Shown: positions 1 through 8,814, numbered from the stretch's first letter. The stretch: DNA of 60,993 nucleotides from Candidatus Woesearchaeota archaeon (GCA_019322375.1 JAHWIP010000012.1:1-60993), one strand, 5' to 3'. Notes: a model not told the origin generated them from the letters alone. Translations and numbers: made by a program.

Positions 1-534
1 ACAAAATTCAAGACCAAATACATGGAGAACTTTATCTATAAAACAAGGCCTGACGGGCTTAGTGTGCTTAATGTGCAGCAAATAGATGCAAGAATAAAGA
101 CCTTGATAAAGTTCCTTTCAAACTATGCTCCTGAGGAAATCATGATAGCTGCCAGAAGAGAGAATGGTTGGAAACCAGCCCTGTTATTCGGAGAACTTAC
201 AGGGGCAAATGTGTACACAGGCAGGTATCCTCCTGGCATACTAACCAATACCCAGTTGAGAAAGTTCACAGAAGTAAAAATAGTCATTGTAACTGATCCC
301 TGGCCTGATAGGAATGCTGTTGATGATGCCTTTAAAATGGGCTTGCCAATAATTGCTCTTTGTGACACCAATAATCAGACCAACAACCTTGACTTTGTAG
401 TGCCGTGCAATAACAAAGGAAAAAAAAGCCTGGGCTTAATCTTCTGGCTGCTAACCAAAGGCTACATGGAGAACAGAGGCATGATAAACAAAGGAGGCTT
501 TACATATACTCTGGATGATTTTTCTGAAGAGTGA
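1..534 (+). CDS. rpsB: 30S ribosomal protein uS2, 5'-truncated by the window edge
   Basis: Small-subunit ribosomal protein S2 of the archaeal type. The reading frame is open back to base 1 and reads TKFKTKYMENFIYKTRPDGL across the first Met codon (base 22), a stretch that is internal in archaeal uS2, so that Met is not the true start and the N-terminus lies outside the window. Further family marks are NVQQIDARI, the TGRYPPGILTN block and VIVTDPWPDRNAV followed by PIIALCDTNN. About 177 residues are present against roughly 200-230 in full archaeal proteins. It ends just before the convergent hepT. Confidence 0.95.
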   Translation, partial: TKFKTKYMENFIYKTRPDGLSVLNVQQIDARIKTLIKFLSNYAPEEIMIAARRENGWKPALLFGELTGANVYTGRYPPGILTNTQLRKFTEVKIVIVTDPWPDRNAVDDAFKMGLPIIALCDTNNQTNNLDFVVPCNNKGKKSLGLIFWLLTKGYMENRGMINKGGFTYTLDDFSEE

Positions 535-541
535 GGTTTTT

Positions 542-955
542 TTACTTTCCCATAATATCTTTCTTAACACTTTTAATAAATTGGTTTACATCTCTGATTA
601 GTTCCTTGGTTATTGATTCGAATACTATTTTATCATCAACATTTCCGTATTTGTGAGCTAGTATGTTTCTCATTCCTTTTGCATCTTTTAGGTTTTCAGT
701 TAATCTTTGTGAGATAATGTTTTCTTTTTGCAATATATCTATTACCTCTTGGTTTTTTTCAGAAGATTTAACAATTTTCTCTTTAATTAGCAGGTTTATG
801 ATGTCAAAGATTGATTCTGTAATCTTTTCAAAATATCTTTCACATGCTGCTTTGGTTTTAATATCTTTTTCATACTCTAAGAATTCTTCTGGTATAAAAC
901 TTTCAAGTTCAGAAAGAAATTTCTCAAGTTCTTTTATTTTTTCAAGTATTCTCAT
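542..955 (-). CDS. hepT: HepT-like toxin (DUF86 family)
   Basis: A 137-residue, all-helical DUF86/HepT protein, the toxin partner of MntA-type nucleotidyltransferases. The family motif R-x4-H-x-Y is present as RNILAHKY (R96, H101, Y103). HepT toxins are HEPN ribonucleases kept inactive when MntA modifies the motif tyrosine; that is family knowledge. Its ATG overlaps the TGA of the upstream mntA by four bases (ATGA), so the two are translationally coupled in the usual order, antitoxin first. Confidence 0.85.
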   Translation of the reverse strand: MRILEKIKELEKFLSELESFIPEEFLEYEKDIKTKAACERYFEKITESIFDIINLLIKEKIVKSSEKNQEVIDILQKENIISQRLTENLKDAKGMRNILAHKYGNVDDKIVFESITKELIRDVNQFIKSVKKDIMGK

Positions 956-1449
956 ATCTGGAAAATAATTTTTCCAGTCTTATTTATATCCTCCTGAATT
1001 TTTTTCGGAAGGTTTTCGAATACTTGGATATCCATTTGGTCAGCAACTCTTCCCAAAACCCTTTTTCTAAATAAAGTAGCTTCCCTTAAATTTAATTCTT
1101 TTTTGAACTTTACAGCTATGTCTACATCAGAATCATACATGAACTCTTTTTTTACAAAAGAACCAAAGAGAATAATTTGCTTGATATTGTTTCTTAGTTT
1201 GTCATTAAGGATTTCCTCTTTTGCTTCTTGTATTTTTTCCTTTGTTTCTGCTCCTTTTTTCAGCTTAAAGTTGTCTGAGAACCTTGAGCATTCTTTTATG
1301 AACTCAAATTTTGGTCTTATATCTCTTGAGAGCCTGTTTTTTTCAGACTGAGTCAGGTTTATTCCTATTAATTGTTCTTCGATTATTTTTAATTCTTTTT
1401 TGCCAAAGATTTTTCTTGTGTTCTTGTTTTCTTTTAAAAACCTTAACAT
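952..1449 (-). CDS. mntA: MntA-like nucleotidyltransferase antitoxin
   Basis: Minimal nucleotidyltransferase with the signature GSx10DxD (G96-S97, then D108 and D110 in DSDVDIAV). In MntA/HepT pairs it transfers nucleotides from ATP onto the toxin tyrosine. At 165 residues it is longer than the minimal fold because of a basic N-terminal segment of about 80 residues (NLTQSEKNRLSRDIRPK), which may bind DNA or the toxin. It starts with ATG and is first in a two-gene operon with hepT. A repeat pair that may be its operator lies just upstream. Confidence 0.8.
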   Translation of the reverse strand: MLRFLKENKNTRKIFGKKELKIIEEQLIGINLTQSEKNRLSRDIRPKFEFIKECSRFSDNFKLKKGAETKEKIQEAKEEILNDKLRNNIKQIILFGSFVKKEFMYDSDVDIAVKFKKELNLREATLFRKRVLGRVADQMDIQVFENLPKKIQEDINKTGKIIFQI

Positions 1450-1453
1450 TTTA

Positions 1454-1500
1454 ATAACCTAAATAATAGTTATTATAATCTAAATATGGGTTATATTTAA
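1454..1500 (-). promoter_or_regulatory. Promoter and putative operator of mntA-hepT
   Basis: Two near-identical 12-mers, ATAACCTAAATA (1454-1465) and ATAATCTAAATA (1475-1486), lie 21 bp apart, about two helical turns. On the minus strand they sit between a TATA-like TTAAATATAA (about 1490-1500) and the mntA ATG at 1449, over the expected transcription start. This layout suits an autoregulatory operator. The binding protein is not known. Confidence 0.5.
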
Positions 1501-1572
1501 ATTTTTCTGTTTTTGGGGTTTCTTAGAGAATTTTATGGTTTTTTTGAGAACTGCTGCCACATAGATGGATTC

Positions 1573-2118
1573 TTATTTTTCCACACCTGTTTTCAACAAA
1601 ACAAACTCAACTCTTTCAGAAACAGATGTTTTAGGAATATTAATTATTTCATACCCTAACTCTTGATAAACCTTTTCTATTGTATTATGAATGCTTACTG
1701 CTTCCTCAAAATTCTCATGCCTTTTTTTAGGGTCATTCTCAAATATTTCTTGCCAAGGCGGTGTAAAGAATACTGTTTTTTGGTATTTATACTTATTTGC
1801 AGCTTCATAAAACTCGTTTGGCACTTTTAATTCATATTTAACTAGATAGGCAATAAGGTCAGGTATGCCTCTATCAAAGAAACAAATCTTATTTTCAGGA
1901 GTATCTTTATATTGTTTAATTCTTCTTTGAAGCACTTCTTTATTAAATTCTAATCTATGAACATAATGAAGAATTTTTCCACCAGTACGCTTTTGTTCCT
2001 CAATAAATTCTCTTGCAACATCCTTTCCAACATAAAATCCTTTTTTTTCCAAAGCATCAATTAAAGCAGATTTTCCAAAACCAGGGCCTCCAGACACTAC
2101 ATATATATTTTTATTCAT
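1573..2118 (-). CDS. AAA_28 family ATPase (NadR/Ttd14-like)
   Basis: A 181-residue P-loop protein of the AAA_28 family. Walker A is GGPGFGKS (10-17), followed by VAREFIEEQ and CFFDRGIPDLIAYL, which carries the DRG-x-PD signature of this group. Related domains act as small-molecule kinases or nucleotide-dependent switches; the substrate here is unknown. The start ATG overlaps the radB stop (TAATG), so the two are co-transcribed and coupled. The family call is firm, the role is open. Confidence 0.75.
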   Translation of the reverse strand: MNKNIYVVSGGPGFGKSALIDALEKKGFYVGKDVAREFIEEQKRTGGKILHYVHRLEFNKEVLQRRIKQYKDTPENKICFFDRGIPDLIAYLVKYELKVPNEFYEAANKYKYQKTVFFTPPWQEIFENDPKKRHENFEEAVSIHNTIEKVYQELGYEIINIPKTSVSERVEFVLLKTGVEK

Positions 2119-2792
2119 TATTTCTTAACCTCTTTAACCCCTTCATCAATAATCCTGAACATAACTCTTTTTCCTTCTTCTATGCTCCTGTGCTTTCTAA
2201 TAATAGCTACCCTGTTAGAACCGCTCTTTTGTAATTCAACCAAGGTCTTGCTAATGTTGGTTATTATTCTTGCTCCAACAATCTTTACTCCTTGTTTTCT
2301 CTCAACATCAGCATACACCTGGGCTGTCATAATCACAGGAATATCTTTTTTTCTTGCAAGCTCTAAAAGAGTTCTTACCTGTGATGCAAGAGCATTGTTC
2401 AAGCCATAATTATCTTCTTCTCCTAGCTCTGCCCTGTAAAGCATGGTGATAGAATTAACAATGATTATGCCTATCTTCTGCCTTAGCAAGCCTTTAAGTT
2501 TTTTAATAGCTTTTTTCTGCTCTTTAAAATTAGTTGGTTTTAAGAAAAGGATTTTTTCAAGCACTTTCTTGTAATCAGGGCATATCTGCTTAAACCTGTT
2601 CAAAGAAAAACTAGCCTCAGTATCAACATAGATAACTTTTTGTCCTTTAACACTGTTGGCAATGCATAAAAGGCAAAGATTGGTTTTTCCACTGCCAGCA
2701 GGCCCATAAAGAGTAGTAATAATGCCTTTATCATACCCTCCTTCTAAAAGCCAGTCCATAACAGCAGTTCCAGAGCTGAGTTTGGTCTCCAT
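2118..2792 (-). CDS. radB: DNA repair and recombination protein RadB
   Basis: Archaeal RecA/RadA paralogue of 224 residues, the usual RadB length, without the N-terminal helix-hairpin-helix domain of RadA. It starts with METKLSSGTAVMDWLLEGG; Walker A is GPAGSGKT (30-37), Walker B lies in IGIIIVNSI, and RadB-like ALASQVRTLLELARKKD and VYADVERKQG follow. RadB assists RadA in homologous recombination. It is a clear archaeal marker and lies upstream of the AAA_28 ATPase in one operon. Confidence 0.92.
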   Translation of the reverse strand: METKLSSGTAVMDWLLEGGYDKGIITTLYGPAGSGKTNLCLLCIANSVKGQKVIYVDTEASFSLNRFKQICPDYKKVLEKILFLKPTNFKEQKKAIKKLKGLLRQKIGIIIVNSITMLYRAELGEEDNYGLNNALASQVRTLLELARKKDIPVIMTAQVYADVERKQGVKIVGARIITNISKTLVELQKSGSNRVAIIRKHRSIEEGKRVMFRIIDEGVKEVKK

Positions 2793-2825
2793 AAAAAGCC
2801 AGAAATGGTTAGGGGTATATATGGT

Positions 2826-3236
2826 TTACTCTTTACTAGCACCCATACATGTATCATACATGGTTCTTAAGCCTTGTTTCAGGGTTGCTGGGTCTGCTAT
2901 TTTTGCGTGTACAAAGGGCTTGATAATCCATTTCTCTGCCAGTTTAGGGTTAAGAAAGATAAATGTAAGGTTTTGTTTTTTCTTGAATAAGTCCCAGTTG
3001 TCAGCAAGCATCTTAAAGTTGTGCTCATTGCATATGCACACATAGAAAGCTGTTTCATCTTCTTTTAATTTTTTTATATTTTCCAGCTCAAGATTCTCCT
3101 TACAGACATATACTGCTTTTCCTCCTTCTTTGTACTCGCATAGAACTCTGTCATTTTCTTCTTTGTAACTAATCAAATCCTTTTTTACAAGGTCTTTTTG
3201 CTTTATATGATGAACAGCCCATTCTCTTAAATCCAT
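2826..3236 (-). CDS. Conserved-looking hypothetical protein, 136 aa
   Basis: Not recognised. The frame is open from 3287, but the ATG at 3236 (MDLREWAVHHIKQKD) is preferred because GAGG lies about eight bases upstream and the preceding gene stops three bases away. It is a soluble alpha/beta-looking protein with several cysteines (VCICNEH, TCMGASKE at the C-terminus) and an AEKWIIKPFVHAKIADP segment. Tight packing downstream of the membrane protein suggests one operon; the radB operon follows 34 bases later. Confidence 0.6.
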   Translation of the reverse strand: MDLREWAVHHIKQKDLVKKDLISYKEENDRVLCEYKEGGKAVYVCKENLELENIKKLKEDETAFYVCICNEHNFKMLADNWDLFKKKQNLTFIFLNPKLAEKWIIKPFVHAKIADPATLKQGLRTMYDTCMGASKE

Positions 3237-3238
3237 GG

Positions 3239-3727
3239 TTATTTCCTCTTTAAAAGGAGAAATATTATGTACGGTATTATAAAACATGCAAGATAAATCA
3301 CTCCTGTTAAGATTGGGTTATGATAATTGTTCAGGCCAAGGCCCATTGTAATCATGTTAACTCTTTTAACAACTATGAAAAAGTTGAAAATAGCAACTAC
3401 TGGTATTAAAAGTGAGATTAATAGATGGTGGTGTTGTTCAAGCCAGTGCAAATCCTTGATTATAATGATTACAAGCGCTCCTAGTAAGAAGCCGAACAAA
3501 CCTGTAAGCACATAACCCCAGCAAGTAGTATTAACTACTAGAATTGGGACAAGCACTAATGAGAAAAGTATTGTTCCTAGTATTCCTATGATTAAGGTGA
3601 ACCAATAAAGGCTGTTCTCCAGCTTAACAGTATGAGGGTGCTTGTTCTTCTCTGCTTTTTTAATAATCTTCTTAGCTCTGTCAATCTCCTCCTTAGACCA
3701 GCCTTTGGCATGAAGCTTTTTTCTCAT
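3239..3727 (-). CDS. Small four-helix membrane protein
   Basis: A 162-residue protein starting MRKKLHAKGWSKEEIDRAKKII, a charged helical head, then about four transmembrane segments (LYWFTLIIGILGTILFSLV; VLTGLFGFLLGALVIIII; LLISLLIPVVAIFNFFIVV; LTGVIYLACFIIPYIIFLLL) and an LLKRK tail. The frame is open to 3802, but the Met at 3727 (or 3733) fits a leaderless message from the TATA box TTTAAATAC near 3752-3760. Unknown function. The GWSKEEIDRA element resembles short helical motifs common in DPANN membrane proteins (recollection). Confidence 0.65.
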   Translation of the reverse strand: MRKKLHAKGWSKEEIDRAKKIIKKAEKNKHPHTVKLENSLYWFTLIIGILGTILFSLVLVPILVVNTTCWGYVLTGLFGFLLGALVIIIIKDLHWLEQHHHLLISLLIPVVAIFNFFIVVKRVNMITMGLGLNNYHNPILTGVIYLACFIIPYIIFLLLKRK

Positions 3728-3730
3728 AAC

Positions 3731-3760
3731 CATAACCTGGTTATGAATGTATTTAAATAT
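3731..3760 (-). promoter_or_regulatory. TATA box and palindrome at the membrane-protein start
   Basis: A perfect odd palindrome CATAACC-T-GGTTATG (3731-3745) covers the expected transcription start and abuts the chosen start codon. The TATA-like TTTAAATAC lies about 25 bases further upstream on the minus strand. A repressor bound here would block initiation. Confidence 0.4.
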
Positions 3761-3814
3761 TGCTATTTGCTGTTTCAAAACATTTAAATAAATAATAATC
3801 ATAATTAATTATTA

Positions 3815-3919
3815 ATGAAAAGAAAGAAAACCAAGCCTCATCATCACCCTGAGTTAATCATTCTTGTAGCACTGGTTGCTGTGTTTTGCATGATAATAAT
3901 GTTTTTAAGGGTTGGTTAG
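3815..3919 (+). CDS. Possible 34-aa single-span membrane microprotein
   Basis: A short frame reading MKRKKTKPHHHPELIILVAL and continuing into a hydrophobic helix up to FLRVG before TAG. It has a basic, histidine-rich head followed by one transmembrane helix. A TTTAAATA sequence about 30 bases upstream (3783-3790) suits a leaderless promoter, and the gene sits between the divergent membrane-protein promoter and the convergent gyrA end. Support is composition and promoter placement only. Confidence 0.4.
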   Translation: MKRKKTKPHHHPELIILVALVAVFCMIIMFLRVG

Positions 3920-3921
3920 AA

Positions 3922-6900
3922 TTAGCTTTCCTCTTTTTCTCCTTCCTCACCAATATCTTCACTACTTCCCTGGTCATTCCCATTAGCCTCTATCTTTGCT
4001 ACACTTACAACATGATCTTCTTCTCCCAGCTTCATTATTCTTACTCCCTGGGTGTTCCTGCCTATCACACTTATGTTCTTAACAGGCACTCTTATTAGTA
4101 TGCCTTTTTTAGAAACAACCATTATTTCATCATCATCTTTTACTGCTCTTATACATTTCACTTTGCCGTTCCTTTCACTGCAGATAATGTTTCTTACTCC
4201 TTTTCCTCCTCTGCTTATAAGCCTGTACTCCTCAATATTGGTTCTTTTTCCATAGCCATTCTCTGTTATTGTTAACACGCACTGATTATCTTGTGCTATT
4301 ATCATGCCTATAACTTTATCATCCTTGCCAAGCCTTATGCCTCTTACTCCATAGCTGTTCCTGCCTACATGTCTTGCATCTGCTTCAAAGAACTTGACTG
4401 CCTGGCCATTACTGCTGGCTATAAGGATTTTCTGATGCCCGTCTGTTAGTATTACTTCTACTACTCCGTCTCCTTCATTAAGGTTTATTGCTATGATGCC
4501 TGCTTTTCTTGGCCTGCTATAAGCACTTAGCTTTGTTTTCTTTGCCAAGCCTTTTCTTGTTGCAAATAACAGGTAATGCTTGTCATCAAACTCTCTTATT
4601 GGTATAACTGTTTGTATCTTTTCATCAGGCTCTGTTCTTATTAGATTAACTATGGGTTTGCCTTTGCTAACCCTGGCTGCTTCTGGTATGTTATAAACCT
4701 TTAACCAGTAAACCTTTCCTTTGTCTGTAAATACTAATAGATATGAATGAGTATTAGCCACAAACAAGTGCTTGATAAAATCTTCCTCTCGAGTTGTTGC
4801 TCCTATTACTCCTTTTCCTCCTCTTCTCTGAGTCTTGTAAACATCTATGGATTGTCTTTTAATATAACCTGCATGGCTGATAGTGATAACATTCTCCTCT
4901 GGCTTTATCAAGTCCTCAACAGCTATTTCTTCTTCTTCAACTTCCTCTATTACTGTTCTTCTATCATCACCATACTTATCCATTATTTCTTTCATCTCGT
5001 CCTTTATTATGTTCAAAATCTTTTTTTCATCAGCAAGGATTTCTTTTAATTTTCTTATTAGCTCTAACAAATGCTTGTGCTCATCCTTTATCTTTTGCTG
5101 CTCTAAGCCGGTTAGTCTTTGCAGTTTCATGTCCAGGATTGCCTGGCTCTGTTTATCAGATAATTTGTAAACAGCTATTAGATTTTTCTTAGCAACAGCA
5201 GGGTTCTTAGAAGTCTTTATTAACTTGACAACAGGGTCAAGGTTTTGCAAAGCAACTATTAATCCTTTTAAGATATGAGCTCTTTCTTCTGCTTTTCTTA
5301 AATCAAACTTGGTTCTGCGCCTGACAACAACTCTTCTGTGAATTAAAAAGCTTTCAAGCAATTTTTTTATATTAAGAATCTTTGGCTGCCCATTATCCAG
5401 GCCCAGCATTATAGCTCCAAAAGTTGACTGCAATCTTGTGTGCTTGTACAACTGGTTTTTAACAATATCAATATTAGCGCTTTTTCTAAGCTCCAGCACT
5501 ATGCGCATGCCTTTTCTATCACTCTCATCCCTTATATCACTTATGCCTTGTATGGTTCTGTCATTAACAGCATCAGCTATCTGTTCTATTAACTGGGACT
5601 TGTTTAACTGGTATGGTATCTGGGTTATGATAAAGCTCTGCTTATTCTTTTTTTCTTCTAGCTCAAGCTTTCCTCTAACACGAATAAGCCCTTTTCCTGT
5701 GTTATAAGTCTCTATTATTCCTCTTTTGCCCATGATTAATCCTGCTGTTGGAAAATCAGGGCCTTGGATTATGTTAATAATATCCTGCACTTCAATGCTT
5801 GGCTTGTCTATTAATTCAACAACAGCTTGGCATACTTCTTTGAGATTATGAGGAGGAATATTAGTTGCCATGCCCACAGCAATACCACTGCTCCCATTAA
5901 CCAATAGATTAGGTATCTTGCTTGGCAATACAAGGGGTTCTTTTAAACTTCCATCAAAATTAGGCTGCCATTCAACAGTGTCTTTGTCAATATCTGTCAG
6001 CATTTCATCACTAATCTTGGCTAATTTTGCCTCTGTGTATCTCATGGCTGCTTGGCTATCACCATCGATTGAACCCCAATTGCCTTGTCCAATAACTAAG
6101 GGATACCTAAGTGAAAAGTCTTGTGCCATCCTTGCCAAGGCATCATATACAGCCATGTCTCCATGGGGGTGGTATTTTCCAAGGCAGTTATGAGAAATCA
6201 TTCCATTAGCAATGAACTCATGTTTATTCTCTACTTGTAAATCATATGTTTTTTCACTTTTAGTTTTCTGTGTCTCTTTGATTTTTAGAAAATAGATATC
6301 ATTATCTATTAACTTTTTTAATTTTAAAAACAGGGTTGGTTCTATCCTTTTTAGTTTTTCAAGAATATTCCAATCTTTAATCTGTGATTTTGTTAACTTT
6401 TTGTTTTTTAGGTCTTTAGAGTATCTTATCTTACATCCTGTCTTATACTTAATTCCTAGCCTAAACTTTTTTCCGTTTTGATATTTGTACCAACCTCCTC
6501 CTAGGTGATGTTTGGATAAGGTGTTAAAGATTATTCTTGAAGCAAAAGGCGTTTCTTCTATAGCTGACGGCAGAATTCTTTTAGAAGGCATAGTTTTGAG
6601 TATTTTATTTTTATAAGAATGCTGTAGATTAATTTTTTTAGCTAAGCTATGAGCATAACTACCTCTTATTTCTAAGTAATAAAAAGAGTGCTTTTCTTTT
6701 ATTAATCGTGTTCCTCCCCCTATTGAATGTTCTTTTTTTTCTTTTCCCTTATATTTCCTGTTTAAAATCCCTAGTTGCTGTAATAAAATTTGTAGTTGAT
6801 CAATTAATTTTGTTGAAACAGAACCATAATGAATAACATTCCTGTTTTTATGAATGCTTCCATCCCCTTCTATAAGCCCTGATATAAATGAAAATATTAT

Positions 6901-7872
6901 TTCTTTGGGAGATTTCATTATTTGAAGAGGGATGTGTTTTGTTGTGGCATTCAAGTTTTTTAAATTAAATTTCTTTATAAAGAAATCATTAATTTTTTTT
7001 CTATTAATTCTTATGGTAAATCCTTTTCTTTTAATTATGCCTTTTTTGCTAGGATATTCATATTCCCTAACTTCTATTGTTGGAGTGTATTGAAATTCTG
7101 TTTCAATAATTCTTTTTATTTTTTCAATAACCTTTTTTTCTATTGAGTAAAAGCCCATTCTTTGGATGTTTCTTTTTTTCTCATGTTCAATCCAGCCATC
7201 ACTCATTAGAAGACCTAGCAGGTAGGCTAGGTTTTTATTAAGAATTTTATTCTTCTCTAGTTTTACTTTCTTTCTTATTTCAGGAAAGATTGCTCTATTA
7301 ACAACACAATCTTTTTTTGTTAAATCCTTTGCATATTTCCATTCATATTCAAAGTTTTTATTTATTATTTTTATTTTTTGGAACGGGGTAACAATGTTTT
7401 TTGTGCCATTAGTGAGAATAATTTTTATCAATGGTTTTTTTGGCATCTCAAAAAGAGCTGAAACCCTTCCAAGCCCGTTTTGTGTAAATACATAATTGTT
7501 TATTTTAATATTCTGGATGGGGATAAGCCCTTTGGGAGTTGTTATTAGTGTATCTTTAACAAAGCATTCCCCGACAATCCTTGCACTCTTTCTTGTCGGA
7601 GTATTATATCTTAATCCCATGTCATTCATTGCAAAAAGAATACGCCGATGTACTGGCTTTAACCCGTCCCTTATGTCTGGCAGTGCTCGCCCAATTATAA
7701 CACTCATTGCATAGTCAAGATAAGATGCTTTCATCTCATCCTCAATAATAGCCCTGATAATCCTTTGCTCAGTTACAGGCACTCCTAGTTTTTCAGCTAC
7801 TTTCTCAGGCACTTTTTCAGGGCTGTTTTCCTCTTCTTTTTTCAAAGGGTTTTTAATCTTTTTTGGTGTCAT
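3922..7872 (-). CDS. gyrA: DNA gyrase subunit A with intein
   Basis: Bacterial-type gyrase A. The precursor has 1316 residues; removing the 460-residue intein (residues 103-562) leaves 856, normal for GyrA. Visible are the breakage-reunion start SYLDYAMSVIIGRALPDIRD, GKYHPHGD, the catalytic tyrosine in AAMRYTEAK (Tyr612 of the precursor, Tyr152 after splicing), and a C-terminal pinwheel domain with the gyrase-specific GyrA box QRRGGKG, which argues against topoisomerase IV. The C-terminal tail is acidic. With GyrB it would introduce negative supercoils; gyrB is not in this window. The position equal to E. coli Ser83 is Met (HGDMAVYD). The ATG at 7872 gives a charged N-terminal extension of about 35 residues. 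Confidence 0.95.
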   Translation of the reverse strand: MTPKKIKNPLKKEEENSPEKVPEKVAEKLGVPVTEQRIIRAIIEDEMKASYLDYAMSVIIGRALPDIRDGLKPVHRRILFAMNDMGLRYNTPTRKSARIVGECFVKDTLITTPKGLIPIQNIKINNYVFTQNGLGRVSALFEMPKKPLIKIILTNGTKNIVTPFQKIKIINKNFEYEWKYAKDLTKKDCVVNRAIFPEIRKKVKLEKNKILNKNLAYLLGLLMSDGWIEHEKKRNIQRMGFYSIEKKVIEKIKRIIETEFQYTPTIEVREYEYPSKKGIIKRKGFTIRINRKKINDFFIKKFNLKNLNATTKHIPLQIMKSPKEIIFSFISGLIEGDGSIHKNRNVIHYGSVSTKLIDQLQILLQQLGILNRKYKGKEKKEHSIGGGTRLIKEKHSFYYLEIRGSYAHSLAKKINLQHSYKNKILKTMPSKRILPSAIEETPFASRIIFNTLSKHHLGGGWYKYQNGKKFRLGIKYKTGCKIRYSKDLKNKKLTKSQIKDWNILEKLKRIEPTLFLKLKKLIDNDIYFLKIKETQKTKSEKTYDLQVENKHEFIANGMISHNCLGKYHPHGDMAVYDALARMAQDFSLRYPLVIGQGNWGSIDGDSQAAMRYTEAKLAKISDEMLTDIDKDTVEWQPNFDGSLKEPLVLPSKIPNLLVNGSSGIAVGMATNIPPHNLKEVCQAVVELIDKPSIEVQDIINIIQGPDFPTAGLIMGKRGIIETYNTGKGLIRVRGKLELEEKKNKQSFIITQIPYQLNKSQLIEQIADAVNDRTIQGISDIRDESDRKGMRIVLELRKSANIDIVKNQLYKHTRLQSTFGAIMLGLDNGQPKILNIKKLLESFLIHRRVVVRRRTKFDLRKAEERAHILKGLIVALQNLDPVVKLIKTSKNPAVAKKNLIAVYKLSDKQSQAILDMKLQRLTGLEQQKIKDEHKHLLELIRKLKEILADEKKILNIIKDEMKEIMDKYGDDRRTVIEEVEEEEIAVEDLIKPEENVITISHAGYIKRQSIDVYKTQRRGGKGVIGATTREEDFIKHLFVANTHSYLLVFTDKGKVYWLKVYNIPEAARVSKGKPIVNLIRTEPDEKIQTVIPIREFDDKHYLLFATRKGLAKKTKLSAYSRPRKAGIIAINLNEGDGVVEVILTDGHQKILIASSNGQAVKFFEADARHVGRNSYGVRGIRLGKDDKVIGMIIAQDNQCVLTITENGYGKRTNIEEYRLISRGGKGVRNIICSERNGKVKCIRAVKDDDEIMVVSKKGILIRVPVKNISVIGRNTQGVRIMKLGEEDHVVSVAKIEANGNDQGSSEDIGEEGEKEES
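6187..7566 (-). other. Intein with LAGLIDADG endonuclease inside GyrA
   Basis: In-frame insert of 460 residues between RIVGE and CLGKYHPHGD. It begins with Cys (CFVKDTLITTPKGL, block A) and ends YDLQVENKHEFIANGMISHN (blocks F and G, terminal His-Asn) before a Cys as the +1 residue, all required for splicing. Two LAGLIDADG-type motifs, LLGLLMSDGW (about 117-126) and ISGLIEGDGS (about 228-237), mark a homing endonuclease. Block B reads VTPFQK where TxxH is expected, so the usual histidine is Gln. The insertion point differs from the mycobacterial GyrA intein, which sits next to the catalytic tyrosine. Confidence 0.93.
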
Positions 7873-8019
7873 GTTATACCTTTAAAATATATAAGATTTG
7901 TCGTCTAAAAATAGTAAGCTTTACTGCTTTAAAAGGGTTGTGATTTTTTGATATATTTTCTATATTGAAAAGATTGGTGGGTTTTGGTGGGGAAAGATTA
8001 TTTATTTTAAGTATATTAT

Positions 8020-8814
8020 TTAAGTTTTCAGTCCCTCTATTAGCCTTTCAAGATTGAATATGTCTGAAACTTTTTTTTCCTTGAGTGCATCTGTATCTTG
8101 TTTTATAAACAAATTTGTAATCTCTTGCATAACATCTTTAATTTGGTTTTGAAGAACATCATACATTTTAAGCTGAAACTTTTTTCTCTGTTTTATATCA
8201 AAACCTTCTTGAAGTTCCAGGACTTGGTCATAGAAATTCTTTAGCTCAGGTCCATAAAGATAATTTGTTTCTTTTCTTGTTGAATATTGAATTAAGATAA
8301 AGGCTTGTGTATTAACAAATCCATACTCTTTTCTGGATAAAGGTCTTTCAATATTCTTCCTGTTTGATAAATCCAATTGTTCTTTTGGAGTTAAAGGTGA
8401 ATATGTTGAAGCCAGTAAGTCACCAAAGACATCCGAAGGGCTGCTTTCTGAGATATTAATATTAATTTTTTGTTTTCGTGATTTAGTAGTATTAAAAGAA
8501 TATTTTTCTCTTAAATGTTTTATGTATGCAAGAAAAGGAGCAATATATATCATTTCTCCTGCTTCATGATATAAAGCATATACTATTCTTCCTGAGAATA
8601 TTGAAAAGAAAGTTAACTTAAGTGATGAAATCTCAAGAAAGCGATTCTTACGTCGTTGGATTTTCACCGTAGCAGAAAGACGGTATTCTTGATCATCTAA
8701 TAAGTTTTTTAAAACTTTTTTAAATCTTTTATGCAAAGAGCTATTATCATATAACAAAAATTCAAGGTTTTGCCTGTTTTTTTCAACATGTTCATTGAAT
8801 TTATCTAAATCCAT
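8020..8814 (-). CDS. Hypothetical protein, 264 aa
   Basis: Not recognised. A soluble, basic protein beginning MDLDKFNEHVEKNRQNLEFL. The middle has a beta-looking block (LEISSLKLTFFSIFSGRIVYAL) followed by YHEAGEMIYIAPFLAYIKHL; the HEAGE is not a full HExxH site, so a protease call is not supported. The C-terminal third looks helical. It stands alone between gyrA and the zinc-ribbon gene, with AT-rich flanks of 50-150 bases and no clear partner. Confidence 0.6.
   Translation of the reverse strand: MDLDKFNEHVEKNRQNLEFLLYDNSSLHKRFKKVLKNLLDDQEYRLSATVKIQRRKNRFLEISSLKLTFFSIFSGRIVYALYHEAGEMIYIAPFLAYIKHLREKYSFNTTKSRKQKININISESSPSDVFGDLLASTYSPLTPKEQLDLSNRKNIERPLSRKEYGFVNTQAFILIQYSTRKETNYLYGPELKNFYDQVLELQEGFDIKQRKKFQLKMYDVLQNQIKDVMQEITNLFIKQDTDALKEKKVSDIFNLERLIEGLKT

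Noticed and set aside
4747..5170. Several open frames on the plus strand across gyrA
   Set aside because: They are antisense to an unmistakable gyrase gene, Ser/Leu-rich and without any family motif.
8542..8600. Metalloprotease site in the 264-aa protein
   Set aside because: YHEAGE lacks the second histidine of HExxH and there is no membrane or secretion signal.
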